A stretch of 64,000 nucleotides of DNA from DASUHT01 sp038230835 (GCA_038230835.1 JBBRMM010000003.1:1-64000), one strand, 5' to 3'. Shown: positions 32,179 to 41,523, counted from the stretch's first letter. Notes: generated from the sequence alone by a model not told the origin. Numbers and translations are program-made.

Positions 32179-33246
32179 CTACGCCGAGACGACGCCGGCG
32201 AGCTCGCCCGCGGTGCGGGTGGACGTGCGGGCCATGTCGAACACGAGCCGTGGTGCGGGGGCACTGCCGTCGAGCACCTGCTCGATGGCGTGGTTGGCAT
32301 CGTCGAGGCTGCACTCGCTACGCAGCACCCGGGTGCGGCCTCGGCGGTGCAGCTCGAAGACCTCTTCGAGGTCGCGATGAGTGCCCACGATCGAGCCGCG
32401 GATCTCGAGGCCGCCGAGCACGGTCTCGAAGATCGGCACGCGCATGGCGTTCTGCGCGGGGAGCCCGACGCACACCAGCCTGCCGCCGCGGGCGAGCGAG
32501 CCGATGGCCTGCTCGAAGGCGCTGGGGTTGACCGCGGTCGAGATCGCGGCGTCCGCGCCGCCCAGGCGCTGGATCGCCGCCACTGGGTCCTCCTCGCCGA
32601 CGTGCACGACATGCTCGGCACCCAACTCGAGAGCCGACGCGAGCCGATCAGCATTGGTGTCGACCGCGACGACCGCAGCGCCGGTGATCCGCGCGTACTG
32701 GATCGCGAGGTGGCCGAGGCCACCCGCGCCGAAGACCGCAACCAGGCTCGCCGAAGTGGCACCCGAGACCTTGACGGCCTTGTAGGTCGTGACGCCGGCG
32801 CAGGTCAGCGGAGCGGCGTCGAGCGGGCTGACCTCCGCCGGAACGCGCACGACGTGGCGCGCGTACCCCACCGCATACTCGGCGAACGCGCCGTTGATCG
32901 CATAGCCGGTGTTGAGCTGCGACGGGCAGAGCGTCTCGCGGCCCGAGTTGCAGTAGCGGCAGTCGCCGCACGCATAGCCGAGCCAGGGCAGCGCAACCCG
33001 GTCACCGACCGAGAGGCCATGACTGTTGCCGGGGCCCACGCGCTCGATGACTCCGACGCCCTCATGACCCGGGATGAACGGCGGCGACGGCTTGACCGGC
33101 CACTCACCCCTTGCGGCGTGGATGTCGGTGTGGCAGAGGCCGCAGGCTTCGATCCGGACGAGCACCTGCTCAGGGCCAGGCTCCGGGGTCGGCACATCGC
33201 GAAGCTCGAGCGGGTGGTCGAATGAATGAACGACAGCTGCTTTCAC
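32179..33246 (-). CDS. Zinc-dependent alcohol dehydrogenase (AdhP-like)
   Basis: 355 residues from GTG 33246 with AGGAGC upstream; the frame extends further without typical sequence. Catalytic zinc ligands are in EACGLCHTDIHAARGEW and the PGHEGVGVIERVG motif; structural-zinc cysteines are in CGDCRYCNSGRETLC. The NAD-binding motif is VFGAGGLGHLAIQYA, and TCAGVTTYKAVK is family-typical. It should oxidise primary alcohols to aldehydes, which the downstream aldehyde dehydrogenase would convert to acids. Confidence 0.92.
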   Translation of the reverse strand: MKAAVVHSFDHPLELRDVPTPEPGPEQVLVRIEACGLCHTDIHAARGEWPVKPSPPFIPGHEGVGVIERVGPGNSHGLSVGDRVALPWLGYACGDCRYCNSGRETLCPSQLNTGYAINGAFAEYAVGYARHVVRVPAEVSPLDAAPLTCAGVTTYKAVKVSGATSASLVAVFGAGGLGHLAIQYARITGAAVVAVDTNADRLASALELGAEHVVHVGEEDPVAAIQRLGGADAAISTAVNPSAFEQAIGSLARGGRLVCVGLPAQNAMRVPIFETVLGGLEIRGSIVGTHRDLEEVFELHRRGRTRVLRSECSLDDANHAIEQVLDGSAPAPRLVFDMARTSTRTAGELAGVVSA

Positions 33247-33440
33247 GGCGGGCTCCTGGGTCGTGGGAATCCTCACCGTCGCAGGAGCCGGGCCGAACGC
33301 CATCGGCAAAGTCGCCCATCTTGCTTGCGTACTTCCCCGCATGCCGTCGAGTTACCCCATGCGCCACCGGCGGTCCACGACCGGGCGAAGGTGGGGGCGC
33401 TGCGCGGCCTGCTCGACCGCCCGCCCGGAGACGGCGATCG

Positions 33441-34517
33441 CTAGCTGGTCAGCTCGACGGTGCCGGCGCTGTTGCTCGCCGACGTCCACGCACCGGTCGT
33501 GTAGGCGGTGTTGCTGTCCAGCATGCCGACGAACGTGCCGTTCACGTACTTGCCGTCCGGGGTGGAGCAGGTGCCCTGCTTGGAGGGGCTCCCGCAGCCG
33601 GTGATCACAAAATAGGCGAAACCCACCACCGTCACGCTGCTGCTGCCGGCGGGCCACGTGAGACCGCCCGAGTTGTTCGTCACGACGGGGACGATCACCA
33701 GCTGGGGACTGCTCGGATCCTTGAGCCAGTATTGACCGTTGCCATCCACCTGCACGATGTCGGTGAAGTCTTTCCAGGTCGAGATCCGGCCGTTCAGGCC
33801 TGAGGCGATCTTGCCGGCCTGGTTACCGGGCTTGGTATCCACGGTCTGGCCGACGGTGACCGGGCATGCATCCACGCTGCCGCTGATCGTGTTCGCGAGG
33901 TCGTTCGCACCGTTGGCGGCGCCGCAACTGGCGCCCGACTGGATGTCGAGCGAGAGCGCGCCGTTGTTCGACGAGCTGCCGTCGCCGTAGATCGTGTAGG
34001 AGGTCCCGAGGGTGTAGTTGCCCTTCATGACGCCCACGGGCATGACGTCGCCGGTCGAGGTGACCTTGGTGAACGACTCCACGGTGGCCTGTGCGTGAAC
34101 TGTCAGCGTGGGGCCCGAGATGCCGAACACGTGGGCGAAGTAGGACGTCGCCGTGCGCGACGCGGTCACCGTCACCGAGTCGTTCGACGTCAGGTTCGAG
34201 CTCTGGGTGTAGGTGACGGAGTCCCCACCCAAGCCGTCGGCCGTGAACTCGTGGGCGCCGGCGGTCTGGGCCGCAGCCCAGCTGACCGGAAGCTCGGTAC
34301 TGGCGGCGAGCGCCGCGGAGTCGGCCGCCGACTGCAGCGCCTGCTTCTGCTGGTACCAGTTGCCGACGTCCACTGCAAGGGCGGACATGCCGAGCACCGA
34401 GACCATGAAGATGGCGATCATGCCAAGCGTCTGCCCACGCTCGTTCGAGCGTTGCGAACGCCGCACAGCGGGGGGGCCGGCGGACCTCCGGGGGAAGGGA
34501 GGGTGCTCCACGCCCAC
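33441..34517 (-). CDS. TadE/TadG-like pilus-assembly or secreted protein
   Basis: About 358 residues if GTG 34517 is the start; GTG 34511 or a site nearer the hydrophobic segment is possible. The N-terminal part RSNERGQTLGMIAIFMVSVL then GMSALAVDVGNWYQQKQALQ matches the Flp-Tad TadE/TadG helix, with SAADSAALAASTELPVSW after it. The remaining beta-rich region is Ser/Thr/Gly-rich with several Cys. No other Tad genes are nearby, so it is an orphan. Transcription is away from the molybdopterin oxidoreductase gene end. Confidence 0.7.
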   Translation of the reverse strand: MGVEHPPFPRRSAGPPAVRRSQRSNERGQTLGMIAIFMVSVLGMSALAVDVGNWYQQKQALQSAADSAALAASTELPVSWAAAQTAGAHEFTADGLGGDSVTYTQSSNLTSNDSVTVTASRTATSYFAHVFGISGPTLTVHAQATVESFTKVTSTGDVMPVGVMKGNYTLGTSYTIYGDGSSSNNGALSLDIQSGASCGAANGANDLANTISGSVDACPVTVGQTVDTKPGNQAGKIASGLNGRISTWKDFTDIVQVDGNGQYWLKDPSSPQLVIVPVVTNNSGGLTWPAGSSSVTVVGFAYFVITGCGSPSKQGTCSTPDGKYVNGTFVGMLDSNTAYTTGAWTSASNSAGTVELTS

Positions 34518-34569
34518 AGGATCGCCCAGAACGTCACAAGTTCCGTCCCTCCAAGGGGGGAACTGCGCA

Positions 34570-36597
34570 CTAGCCCAAGCCGGCGGGGGATGCGGCCGAG
34601 ATGGCCACCTCCACCCCGTGCACGGACGAGCTCTCGCCGATGTCGCAGGCCCGCCCAGGGTTGAGCACGTTGACGTTGGCCGCCTGAGCCTCCCGCTTCG
34701 GCCAGCGGCCCTTGGGCGAGAACGCAACCCCGACCGGGACGGCGTCCGACAGTGCCAGCCGCAGCTCGAGCCGGCCTGTCGCGTTTTCGAGCAGCACGAG
34801 TTGGCCGTCTGCCAGGCCCCGGGCGGCCGCATCCTGGGGATGCAGCGCGACGGAGGCCTCACCCATCCGATGGGCGATCTTGGCGTCGTTGGCGAAGGTG
34901 TCGTTGAGCGACCAGCCCGAGGCCGGGGAGAGCAGCCGCAGCCGGCCCTGCGCTGGACGGACGTCAGCCCACGGCTGCGGCACCCGCGGATGCCCATCAG
35001 CCTCTGCAGCCGCCGAGGCGATCTCGATCCGACCGCTCGGCGTGGGGAACTCGAGGTCGGCGAACTGGAGGACCGGCTCGGCGTGCAGCGGGACCGTGCC
35101 CACCGCCGCCAGTTCGGCGAAGCTCTCGACCACACCGGACTGGGCGAGCAGGGAAGCGATCATCTGCCCGTCCGGCTCGTGCAGCTCGGGCTCGGTGTAG
35201 CCCATCGCAGCCGCCAGCCGGCGGAAGATCTCGGTGTTCGGCAGCGCCTCGCCGATCGGCTCGCAGGCCTTCACCTGGGCCGACAGCGAGAGGTCGAAGT
35301 AGGAGGCCAGCAGGTCGTCGAACTCGAGGAAGGACGCGGCCGGCAGCACGATGTCTGCGAAGTCGGCGGTGTCGGTCGCGAACAGGTCGAGCACCACGGT
35401 GAACAGGTCATCGCGCCCCAGCGCCCGTCGCAGCCGAGCCTGATCGGGATTCGACGCCGCGATGTTGATGTTCCAGCAGACGAGCGCGCGGGCGGCATCG
35501 GCATCCTCCAACCGCTCGGCCAGCCGCATGTGGCTGATCGGCTCCGGAACCTCGCCCAGGTGGGGTGCGAGCAGGTAGTCGGCGTCGATCTCGAGCTGGT
35601 CGTTCAGGTACAGGAAGCCCGCGCCTGGCTTACCGAGGTGGCCGCACACGGCGGGCAGCAGGGACACCGCCCGCACAACGTTGCCGCCGGTCGGCTGACG
35701 CTGAAGGCCCTGGCCGATCCACAGCAGCGCCGGGCCCTCGCCGTACATCCGCGCAGCCCGCCGGATCACGTCGGCCGGTACCCCGGTCGTCCGCTCACCC
35801 CACTCCGGCGTGCACTCGGCCAGCATCGGCCGAAGCTCGCCCCAGCCGACGGTGTGCGCCGCCAGGAACGTCTCGTCCACCGAGCCCTCGGCGAGCAGTA
35901 CGTGCATGAGCGCAAAGGCCAGGGCCGCATCGGCGCCGGGGAAAGGCTGCAAATGAAGGTCGGCAGCGGCCGCGGTGTCGGTGCGGATCGGGTCGACCAC
36001 CACCACCCGCCCGGGCGCCTCGGCGAGCCACTGCTCGTGCGCGTGCGGCGCCGACGCCGACGGATTGGCGCCCCACACCAGGATGCAGCCCGCGTGGGCG
36101 GCGGTGCGCGGGTCAAAGCCCGTGACGGAGCTTCCGTACATGTAGTCGAGCGCCACGTGGCCGGCCTTGTTGCAGACGGTGTCCGGGTCGACCTCGGTCG
36201 CCCCAAGGCGGGTGAAGAAGCGACCGGGGAAGCTGTGGGCGAGGATCGAGCAGGTACCGGTGTAATGCGCGTTGAGGACGGCGTGTCCGCCCGGTCGATC
36301 GGCGATCTCGGTCAGCCGCTGGGCGACCTCGGCGATCGCCGCCTCCCACGAGACCGGCTCGAACCGGCCCTCCCCCTTGCGCCCGACCCGTCGCAGCGGT
36401 CGGGTCAGCCGCTGTTCGGGATCGAGGAACACCCCGTTGTAGCCGATCGTGCACTTGCGGCACAGCTTGCCCCGGCTGACCGGGTGCGCGGGATCGCCGC
36501 GAACGTTCTTGATCGCGCCGTCGCGCAGCGTCACCAGCACGCCGCAGGCGTCGTAGCAGTCGCGTGGGCAGACGGTACGCACGGAGCGCTCGGGCAT
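34570..36597 (-). CDS. Molybdopterin-dependent oxidoreductase (bis-MGD family)
   Basis: 675 residues from ATG 36597 (another ATG 30 bp upstream). The N terminus has CPRDCYDACGVLV and GKLCRKC, the 4Fe-4S ligands. Then LNAHYTGTCSILAHSFPGRF, TVCNKAGHVALDYMYGSSVT, GCILVWGANPSASAPHAHEQ and WNINIAASNPDQARL are typical of the cofactor-binding domains. The C-terminal domain (ATGRLELRLALSDAVPVGVA and NPGRACDIGESSSVHGV) is a MoCo dinucleotide-binding barrel. It resembles single-subunit formate dehydrogenase-, thiosulfate reductase- or acetylene hydratase-like enzymes; the substrate is unknown. No partner subunits nearby. Confidence 0.85.
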   Translation of the reverse strand: MPERSVRTVCPRDCYDACGVLVTLRDGAIKNVRGDPAHPVSRGKLCRKCTIGYNGVFLDPEQRLTRPLRRVGRKGEGRFEPVSWEAAIAEVAQRLTEIADRPGGHAVLNAHYTGTCSILAHSFPGRFFTRLGATEVDPDTVCNKAGHVALDYMYGSSVTGFDPRTAAHAGCILVWGANPSASAPHAHEQWLAEAPGRVVVVDPIRTDTAAAADLHLQPFPGADAALAFALMHVLLAEGSVDETFLAAHTVGWGELRPMLAECTPEWGERTTGVPADVIRRAARMYGEGPALLWIGQGLQRQPTGGNVVRAVSLLPAVCGHLGKPGAGFLYLNDQLEIDADYLLAPHLGEVPEPISHMRLAERLEDADAARALVCWNINIAASNPDQARLRRALGRDDLFTVVLDLFATDTADFADIVLPAASFLEFDDLLASYFDLSLSAQVKACEPIGEALPNTEIFRRLAAAMGYTEPELHEPDGQMIASLLAQSGVVESFAELAAVGTVPLHAEPVLQFADLEFPTPSGRIEIASAAAEADGHPRVPQPWADVRPAQGRLRLLSPASGWSLNDTFANDAKIAHRMGEASVALHPQDAAARGLADGQLVLLENATGRLELRLALSDAVPVGVAFSPKGRWPKREAQAANVNVLNPGRACDIGESSSVHGVEVAISAASPAGLG

Positions 36598-36648
36598 CGG
36601 TGCACTACAGCCGACCGCCGCCCGCATGTCAAACGGTAGGCTCCGCAC

Positions 36649-37221
36649 ATGAGTGCCACCGACGTCATCGACGCAGTCAAGGACGGTGACACCGGGCGCT
36701 TGCGCGACCTGCTGGCCGGGAACGCCAGCCTCGCACAGGCACGCGACCAGAACGGGCTTTCGGCGGTGCTGCTGGCGCGCTACGGCGGGCACTCCGAGGC
36801 CCTGGAGGCGCTGCTCGCCACACGCCCGACACTGGACGTCTACGACGCTGCGGCGCCCGGCGTCGACGGCCGCCTGGCGGAGCTGATCGCCGCCGAGCCC
36901 GGTGCGCTCGACACCCCGAACGTGGACGGCTTCACGGCGCTTCAGCTGGCCGCATTCTTCGGCCACGCGCGGGCTGCGCGAATGCTGCTGGACGCCGGGG
37001 CCGACCCGCACGCCACCTCGGTCAACGGGCTGGCCCTGCAGGCGCTGCACAGCGCTGCCGCGGCCGGGCACACCGGCATCGCGCGGATGCTGCTGGAAGC
37101 CGGTGCCGACCCGGACGCACGGCAGGCCGGAGGCTTCACCCCGCTGATGGCGGCTGACCAGAACGGTGACGGCGAGCTGCGCGACCTGCTGCTGGCCCAC
37201 GGGGCAACCGATGACGGCTGA
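36649..37221 (+). CDS. Ankyrin repeat protein
   Basis: 190 residues. About five ankyrin repeats, e.g. NGLSAVLLARYGGHSEALEA, DGFTALQLAAFFGHARAARM then LLDAGADPHATSVNGLALQA, ending in GGFTPLMAADQNGDGELRDL. Cytosolic protein-binding module. The stop overlaps the start of the DUF202 gene (ATG 37211), suggesting co-translation. Confidence 0.88.
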   Translation: MSATDVIDAVKDGDTGRLRDLLAGNASLAQARDQNGLSAVLLARYGGHSEALEALLATRPTLDVYDAAAPGVDGRLAELIAAEPGALDTPNVDGFTALQLAAFFGHARAARMLLDAGADPHATSVNGLALQALHSAAAAGHTGIARMLLEAGADPDARQAGGFTPLMAADQNGDGELRDLLLAHGATDDG

Positions 37222-37609
37222 GCCGGAGCGGCGCACCGAGACGCCCGGCGGTCGGCGCGAGTTCGACGAGGCCCGCGACGCGACCCGGCGAACCCGCCTC
37301 GCCAACGAGCGCACCTACCTGGCCTGGTGGCGGACCGGCCTGACCGCGCTTGCGGTCAGCCTGGCAGCCGGCAAGGTGGTGCCGACGCTGGCCCACACCA
37401 CCCGCTGGCCGTACGCGATCGTGGGCGCCGGATTCGCCGCGCTCGGCGTGATGTGCATCGGCTACGGGTTCTGGCGCGAGCGCGAGATCGAACGGGCGCT
37501 GCGGGAGGGCCGCTTCGCGTCCATCGACAAGCGATTCAGCGCGATTCTGACCGCCGTCGGCGTGATCCTGGGATGCGTCGTGCTGGTGCTGATCACGATC
37601 CAGCGCTGA
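37211..37609 (+). CDS. DUF202 / YidH family membrane protein
   Basis: 132 residues from ATG 37211 inside the last codons of the ankyrin gene. The family motif RLANERTYLAWWRTGLTALA is at about 28-47, followed by three membrane helices (YAIVGAGFAALGVMCIGYGF and FSAILTAVGVILGCVVLVLI are two). Function unknown. It ends 17 bp inside the convergent DUF72 gene. Confidence 0.85.
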   Translation: MTAEPERRTETPGGRREFDEARDATRRTRLANERTYLAWWRTGLTALAVSLAAGKVVPTLAHTTRWPYAIVGAGFAALGVMCIGYGFWREREIERALREGRFASIDKRFSAILTAVGVILGCVVLVLITIQR

Positions 37610-38567
37610 GATCCAGACCGGGCAGCGGGACGGCGCTGGGCCCGGTCACCGCCATCCCCGCCTCGCCGAGCAGCTCGCGGAGCACGAGCGCATTGGTGGG
37701 CGCCTGAGCGATCGCGACGCCGGCTGCGTCGACGCTGCGACCGTTGTTGTTGAACATCGCATACACCCGCTCGGACGTCCCGGCCAGCTCGGCCAGCGGC
37801 GCCACCCACTCGCCCAGCTCGGCGCGCGAGTACAGGTGGTCGAAGCGCTCCGCGGCGCTTCGGCCCCGCACCTGCCAGGTGGCGCCGTTTCGACCGTGCA
37901 GCCGCAGATAGGCGGTCGGCGAGGTGGTGGCGATCACCGCCGGGACGACGTTGGCGGCGTCGATCCGAGGCGCGTCGACGATCACGTGCGTCATCCGGTG
38001 AGCCTCCAGGAACGACAGCGTCTCGGCTGTTGCCTCCTCCGAAAACCAGCTGCGGTGACGGAACTCGGTCAGCATCTCGTCCCCCCGCAGCTGCTCCTGA
38101 GCCCACTCGAGGTAACCGAACGAGGACGGCTTGAAGACCATGTAGGGCGGCATCTGCATCAGGATCCCACCCAGCTTGCCTGCCGACCGCAGCGGCTCGA
38201 GGGCGTGGTGGAAACGGTCGAACACCTCCCGACGCAGCTCCTCGGAGGGATGCTGGACGCGACCCAGATGGTCGGTCTGGGCGTGCTCGCGCAGATCGGG
38301 CGGCAGCTGCTCGGCCCGCACCGGATGCCGCGTCATCAGCCCGAACGCCTTCACATGGAACACAAAGCCGGCCGGCGTCCGCCGCGCCCAATCCGCAGCG
38401 ACTTCGGCGGTCGGCAGCGCGTAGTAGCTGGCGTTCACCTCGACCACGTCGAAACGCTCCGCGTAGTGGCGCAGCCGGCCCTCCGCCGAACGCACGTTGC
38501 GGGGGTACCACACCTTCACGAGCGACTCGTCGGCCCAAGAGCAGGTGCCGACCCGAACCACGCTCAC
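37593..38567 (-). CDS. DUF72 family protein
   Basis: 324 residues from GTG 38567, overlapping the rhodanese stop (GTGA). Family motifs include VGTCSWADESLVKVWYP near the N terminus, FDVVEVNASYYALPT, PAGFVFHVKAF, EFRHRSWF and TSPTAYLRLHGRNG. DUF72 proteins have a TIM-barrel-like fold; no reaction is established. Third gene of an NlpC/P60-rhodanese-DUF72 run. Confidence 0.9.
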   Translation of the reverse strand: MSVVRVGTCSWADESLVKVWYPRNVRSAEGRLRHYAERFDVVEVNASYYALPTAEVAADWARRTPAGFVFHVKAFGLMTRHPVRAEQLPPDLREHAQTDHLGRVQHPSEELRREVFDRFHHALEPLRSAGKLGGILMQMPPYMVFKPSSFGYLEWAQEQLRGDEMLTEFRHRSWFSEEATAETLSFLEAHRMTHVIVDAPRIDAANVVPAVIATTSPTAYLRLHGRNGATWQVRGRSAAERFDHLYSRAELGEWVAPLAELAGTSERVYAMFNNNGRSVDAAGVAIAQAPTNALVLRELLGEAGMAVTGPSAVPLPGLDLSAGS

Positions 38568-38896
38568 AACACGTAGCCGCCGGCGGGCTCGAGCGCGAAC
38601 CCGTCGGCCCGCCAGGCCACCAGGCCGCCGTCAAGGTTCGAAACCTCCCGGCCCATCGCCGCCAACGCGTCGGCCACCATGCCGCTGCGCGAACCCGTGC
38701 GGCAGACGATCACGAGCGGCATATCAGGCAGCTCGTCGATCCGGCCGGCCAGCTCGCTGAGAGGCACCCAGGTCGAGCTCGGCATCCGCCCGGCCTGCCA
38801 CTCGTGGGCCTCGCGCACGTCCACCGCGATCGCGTCGCCCGAAACCAGCAGGCGATGCGCCGCGGCCGGCACGAGCTGGGGAACCTCGCGGTCCAT
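38564..38896 (-). CDS. Rhodanese-like domain protein
   Basis: 110 residues: a single rhodanese domain with DAIAVDVREAHEWQAGRMPS, HIP-equivalent STWVPLSELAGRIDELP, and the active-site loop VIVCRTGSRSG where the Cys is the sulfur carrier. A cytosolic sulfurtransferase or redox protein; partner unknown. Overlaps the next gene by 4 bp. Confidence 0.9.
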   Translation of the reverse strand: MDREVPQLVPAAAHRLLVSGDAIAVDVREAHEWQAGRMPSSTWVPLSELAGRIDELPDMPLVIVCRTGSRSGMVADALAAMGREVSNLDGGLVAWRADGFALEPAGGYVL

Positions 38897-38926
38897 CGGT
38901 GGAAGCGTACCCGCGGGCCGGACGGA

Positions 38927-40021
38927 TTACGCGGGGCCGGGCTGGGTGGCACCGACGAACGTGGTCTGGAACCAGGCTTCGGTGAGCGGTGCGATGCGCA
39001 CGACGTCGCCGGTGTGCGGCGCGTGCACCATGTAGCCGTCGCCGATGTAGATACCGACGTGGCCGAGGTCGTGGAAGAACAGCAGATCGCCAATCCGCAG
39101 CTGCGACTCGTCGAGCACCGGGCCGGTCTCGACGACCGGGCCAAGCTGGTACTGGGCAGCCGCGAAGTGCGGCAGTGTGACCCCGTGCTGGGCCCACAGC
39201 CACATCACCAGGCCCGAGCAGTCGAACCCGTCAGGCGAGGCTCCGCCCCACACATACGGAACCCCGATCTGTTCGAGCGAGTCCAGCGCGACCTGGTCGC
39301 GAAGTGCCTGACCGGGGTCGGCGTGGTTCAGCCGCTGGTCGAGCTGGATCCATGTCCGTGCCTTCAGCGCGAGCGTCGCCTGGCCGATCCGGCCCGCCGC
39401 CTCGAGCACGGTGACCTGGGCCCCGAGCTCGGCAACCAGGGCGCGCCGGCGTTTGAGCTCCGCGCGAATTGTGCGCCGCGCCCGGTCGAGGACGCGTTTG
39501 GTGTGCTTGACCCGGCCCTGCTCGAAGAGCAGCGTCTGGCGCTCGTGAGCGATCGCGTCGCGGGCCGCCCGAATCGCCGACACCGTGTCCGACACCGCGG
39601 TATCGAAACGTGCCTTGAGCGCCATCGAGTTGGTCACCTGTGACAGCGACGTCGATCCCAGCACGATCTCGATCACCTTCGGGTCGCCACTCTTGTACTG
39701 CGTGACCAGCAGCTGCGAGAGAATGCCCTTCTGGTAGGCGAGCTCCGCCTGCGCGCGCTGCAGTGCGGTGGTGGCGAGGGCGATCTTCCCCTTCAACACG
39801 TGCAGCTGCCAGACGGCCCGGTCGTAGCGCTCCGTGAGCAGCTCCGCCCGCATGTCGAGGCGGTGCACCTGCGCCCGAACATGCCGATACTGCTGCTGCT
39901 TGGCGGCCAGCAGGGAGTCGGCCGACGCCATGGGGGCGAACGAGCCGAGCGTGGCCACAGCGAGAGCGCCGGCGACCCCAATCGCCCCCCGCAGCCGGCA
40001 GGAAAATCTCCGGTGCATCAC
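38927..40021 (-). CDS. NlpC/P60 peptidoglycan endopeptidase with coiled-coil N terminus
   Basis: 364 residues from ATG 40021. A signal peptide (GAIGVAGALAVATLGSFAPM, ASA cleavage) is followed by two long coiled-coil segments (about 35-110 and 150-200) and a C-terminal NlpC/P60 domain. The catalytic Cys is in PDGFDCSGLVMWLW and the His in LGHVGIYIGDGYMVHAPHTG. This is the RipA/CwlO-like layout, in which the coiled coil controls a D,L-endopeptidase that cuts stem peptides in the wall. Confidence 0.92.
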   Translation of the reverse strand: MMHRRFSCRLRGAIGVAGALAVATLGSFAPMASADSLLAAKQQQYRHVRAQVHRLDMRAELLTERYDRAVWQLHVLKGKIALATTALQRAQAELAYQKGILSQLLVTQYKSGDPKVIEIVLGSTSLSQVTNSMALKARFDTAVSDTVSAIRAARDAIAHERQTLLFEQGRVKHTKRVLDRARRTIRAELKRRRALVAELGAQVTVLEAAGRIGQATLALKARTWIQLDQRLNHADPGQALRDQVALDSLEQIGVPYVWGGASPDGFDCSGLVMWLWAQHGVTLPHFAAAQYQLGPVVETGPVLDESQLRIGDLLFFHDLGHVGIYIGDGYMVHAPHTGDVVRIAPLTEAWFQTTFVGATQPGPA

Positions 40022-40098
40022 CTGTGATGTCGGCGCTCAGGGGCGAAACCTTGAGCGCAGGGCTCAAGTCAGAGCCCGAAACGGCCGAAGGGTTTGGC

Positions 40099-40446
40099 GT
40101 GCAGATCACCATCCCCTGTCATCACTGCTCGACACCGAAGCGGCCGCTGGCCACGTGCCCCTCGTGCGCCGCGCCGGTCTCGATCGACGCCGACCTGAGC
40201 GCCTGGCGTCTGGCCCTGCACGCCCACCATCTGGCACGGATCACCGCCGCACCCGGCCCCGCCGACGCACCTTCGGTCGGCCAGCCAAACGGCCCGATAC
40301 GCGTGGTGGTGCACACCGCCGACGTTCCGCTCACCGCCGAGCCCTCGATCGCAGGCGCGGCCGTCAGCGAGCCGCTGTTCGGAGCGGGCGGGCCGCGCTC
40401 GTTCGACTGGGACGAAGGCGGACGGCGCCTTCGCCGCAGCGCCTGA
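40099..40446 (+). CDS. Small zinc-ribbon-like hypothetical protein
   Basis: 115 residues from GTG 40099; the frame is open from 40024. It begins VQITIPCHHCSTPKRPLATC then PSCAAPVSID: two CxxC pairs 11 residues apart, fitting a zinc ribbon. The rest is Ala/Pro-rich. No family recognised. Divergent from the NlpC/P60 gene. Confidence 0.5.
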   Translation: MQITIPCHHCSTPKRPLATCPSCAAPVSIDADLSAWRLALHAHHLARITAAPGPADAPSVGQPNGPIRVVVHTADVPLTAEPSIAGAAVSEPLFGAGGPRSFDWDEGGRRLRRSA

Positions 40447-40461
40447 CCGCGGCCGTCCCCG

Positions 40462-41001
40462 CTACGGCTCGGGTGTCAGATCGAGCAGCCGGTCGGGTAG
40501 GGCGAGCTCACGCACCGGCACGCCACGCGCCTCCAGTTCGGCCAGCAGATCGGCGTACGCCGCCGCCTCGACCGGATCCGCCGGCGTCCACGGATTGAGG
40601 TAGCGGACCCCGGCCACACCGGCCTGGTACAGCTCCTTGAGGCACCCGAAGCACGGGCGCAGCGTCGAGTAGCAGGTGGACCCCGACGCGGTGTAGCCGA
40701 GCCTGGCGGCCTGCAGCACGGCGTTCTGCTCGGCGTGCACGCAGATGCAGACGTCGTACCCGCGGCCGGCCTCGTAGCGGTCCGGATGGGCGCAGCGGTG
40801 GCAGCCGCCCTCGTCGCAGTTGGGAAACCCGGTCGGAGTGCCGTTGTAGCCCGTGGCGATGATCCGCTGGTCGGCGACCAGGATCGCGCCGACATGCCGG
40901 CGCAGGCAGGCGGCCCGTTCCCGCGTGGCGACGGCAAGCAGCATGAAGTACTGCTCGCGGGTGGGCCGCACAGCCGCCTTGCGGGAGTCGTTTCGTGCCA
41001 T
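40462..41001 (-). CDS. dCMP deaminase family protein
   Basis: 179 residues. The zinc deaminase signature is complete: CVHAEQNAVLQAARLG (His and catalytic Glu) and STLRPCFGCLKELYQAG (two Cys). The N terminus has YFMLLAVATRERAACLRRHV then GAILVADQRIIATGYNGTPT, as in ComE-like dCMP deaminases; an additional Cys/His cluster (CDEGGCHRCAH) may bind structural zinc. It converts dCMP to dUMP for dTMP synthesis. Confidence 0.92.
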   Translation of the reverse strand: MARNDSRKAAVRPTREQYFMLLAVATRERAACLRRHVGAILVADQRIIATGYNGTPTGFPNCDEGGCHRCAHPDRYEAGRGYDVCICVHAEQNAVLQAARLGYTASGSTCYSTLRPCFGCLKELYQAGVAGVRYLNPWTPADPVEAAAYADLLAELEARGVPVRELALPDRLLDLTPEP

Positions 41002-41129
41002 CGACTCACCCTAGCCGCCGCGGACGGTCGCAGCGACGGTGCGGCAAAACCGTGCGCGGGTTCCGCGTTTCTTCCGATTCGCGAGCGCTCAGGGAGCGCG
41101 ATGCTGGAGGCTGGAAGGAGGTGAGGACG

Positions 41130-41486
41130 ATGACACTCAGCCGCAAGGACGCCTCCGCGACCGTGCTGACGCTCCTCGCCGTGCTTGCGTTCGCAGCCAC
41201 CCGCGAGGGCTGGAACGTGTGGCTGATCGGAGGCAGCCACCGATGGGCGGCCGCCGCCATCTTGCTGCTCGGGATGGGGACGTGCGCACGTGGAACGCCT
41301 GGCCGCGACACATCGAGCTATCTGCTGGGCGGGCTCGGAATCGTGGCGCTGGTGCTGGGCGTATGGGCGCTGGTGACCGGTTCGTTGACCGTGCTGTCGC
41401 TGCTCGTGGCCGACATCGTCGTGCTGTGGGCGGCATCGACGCTTCGGCACGCGATGCACATTGGCGGCAGGCCGATCGCGACCTGA
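41130..41486 (+). CDS. Four-helix membrane protein, unknown function
   Basis: 118 residues from ATG 41130 behind GGAAGGAGGTGAG, one of the strongest ribosome sites in the window. Four hydrophobic segments, including VLTLLAVLAFAA, AAAILLLGMGTCA, LLGGLGIVALVLGVWALVTG and LTVLSLLVADIVVLWAAS. No family recognised. A perfect 12-bp hairpin follows. Confidence 0.75.
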   Translation: MTLSRKDASATVLTLLAVLAFAATREGWNVWLIGGSHRWAAAAILLLGMGTCARGTPGRDTSSYLLGGLGIVALVLGVWALVTGSLTVLSLLVADIVVLWAASTLRHAMHIGGRPIAT

Positions 41487-41494
41487 GGAGAACG

Positions 41495-41523
41495 CCGAGG
41501 CGGCGGCGGAACCGCCGCCTCGG
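41495..41523. terminator. Bidirectional terminator hairpin
   Basis: CCGAGGCGGCGG (41495-41506) pairs perfectly with CCGCCGCCTCGG (41512-41523) around a 5-nt loop, in the 45 bp between convergent genes ending at 41486 and 41532. Confidence 0.75.

Noticed and set aside
34213..36639. 808-residue plus-strand ORF opposite the molybdopterin oxidoreductase
   Set aside because: Arg/Gly/His-rich composition without domains; it mirrors the codon pattern of the real minus-strand gene.
40022..40180. Possible ydaO (c-di-AMP) riboswitch before the NlpC/P60 gene
   Set aside because: Such riboswitches often precede actinobacterial cell-wall hydrolase genes, but I could not find the conserved elements in this leader.
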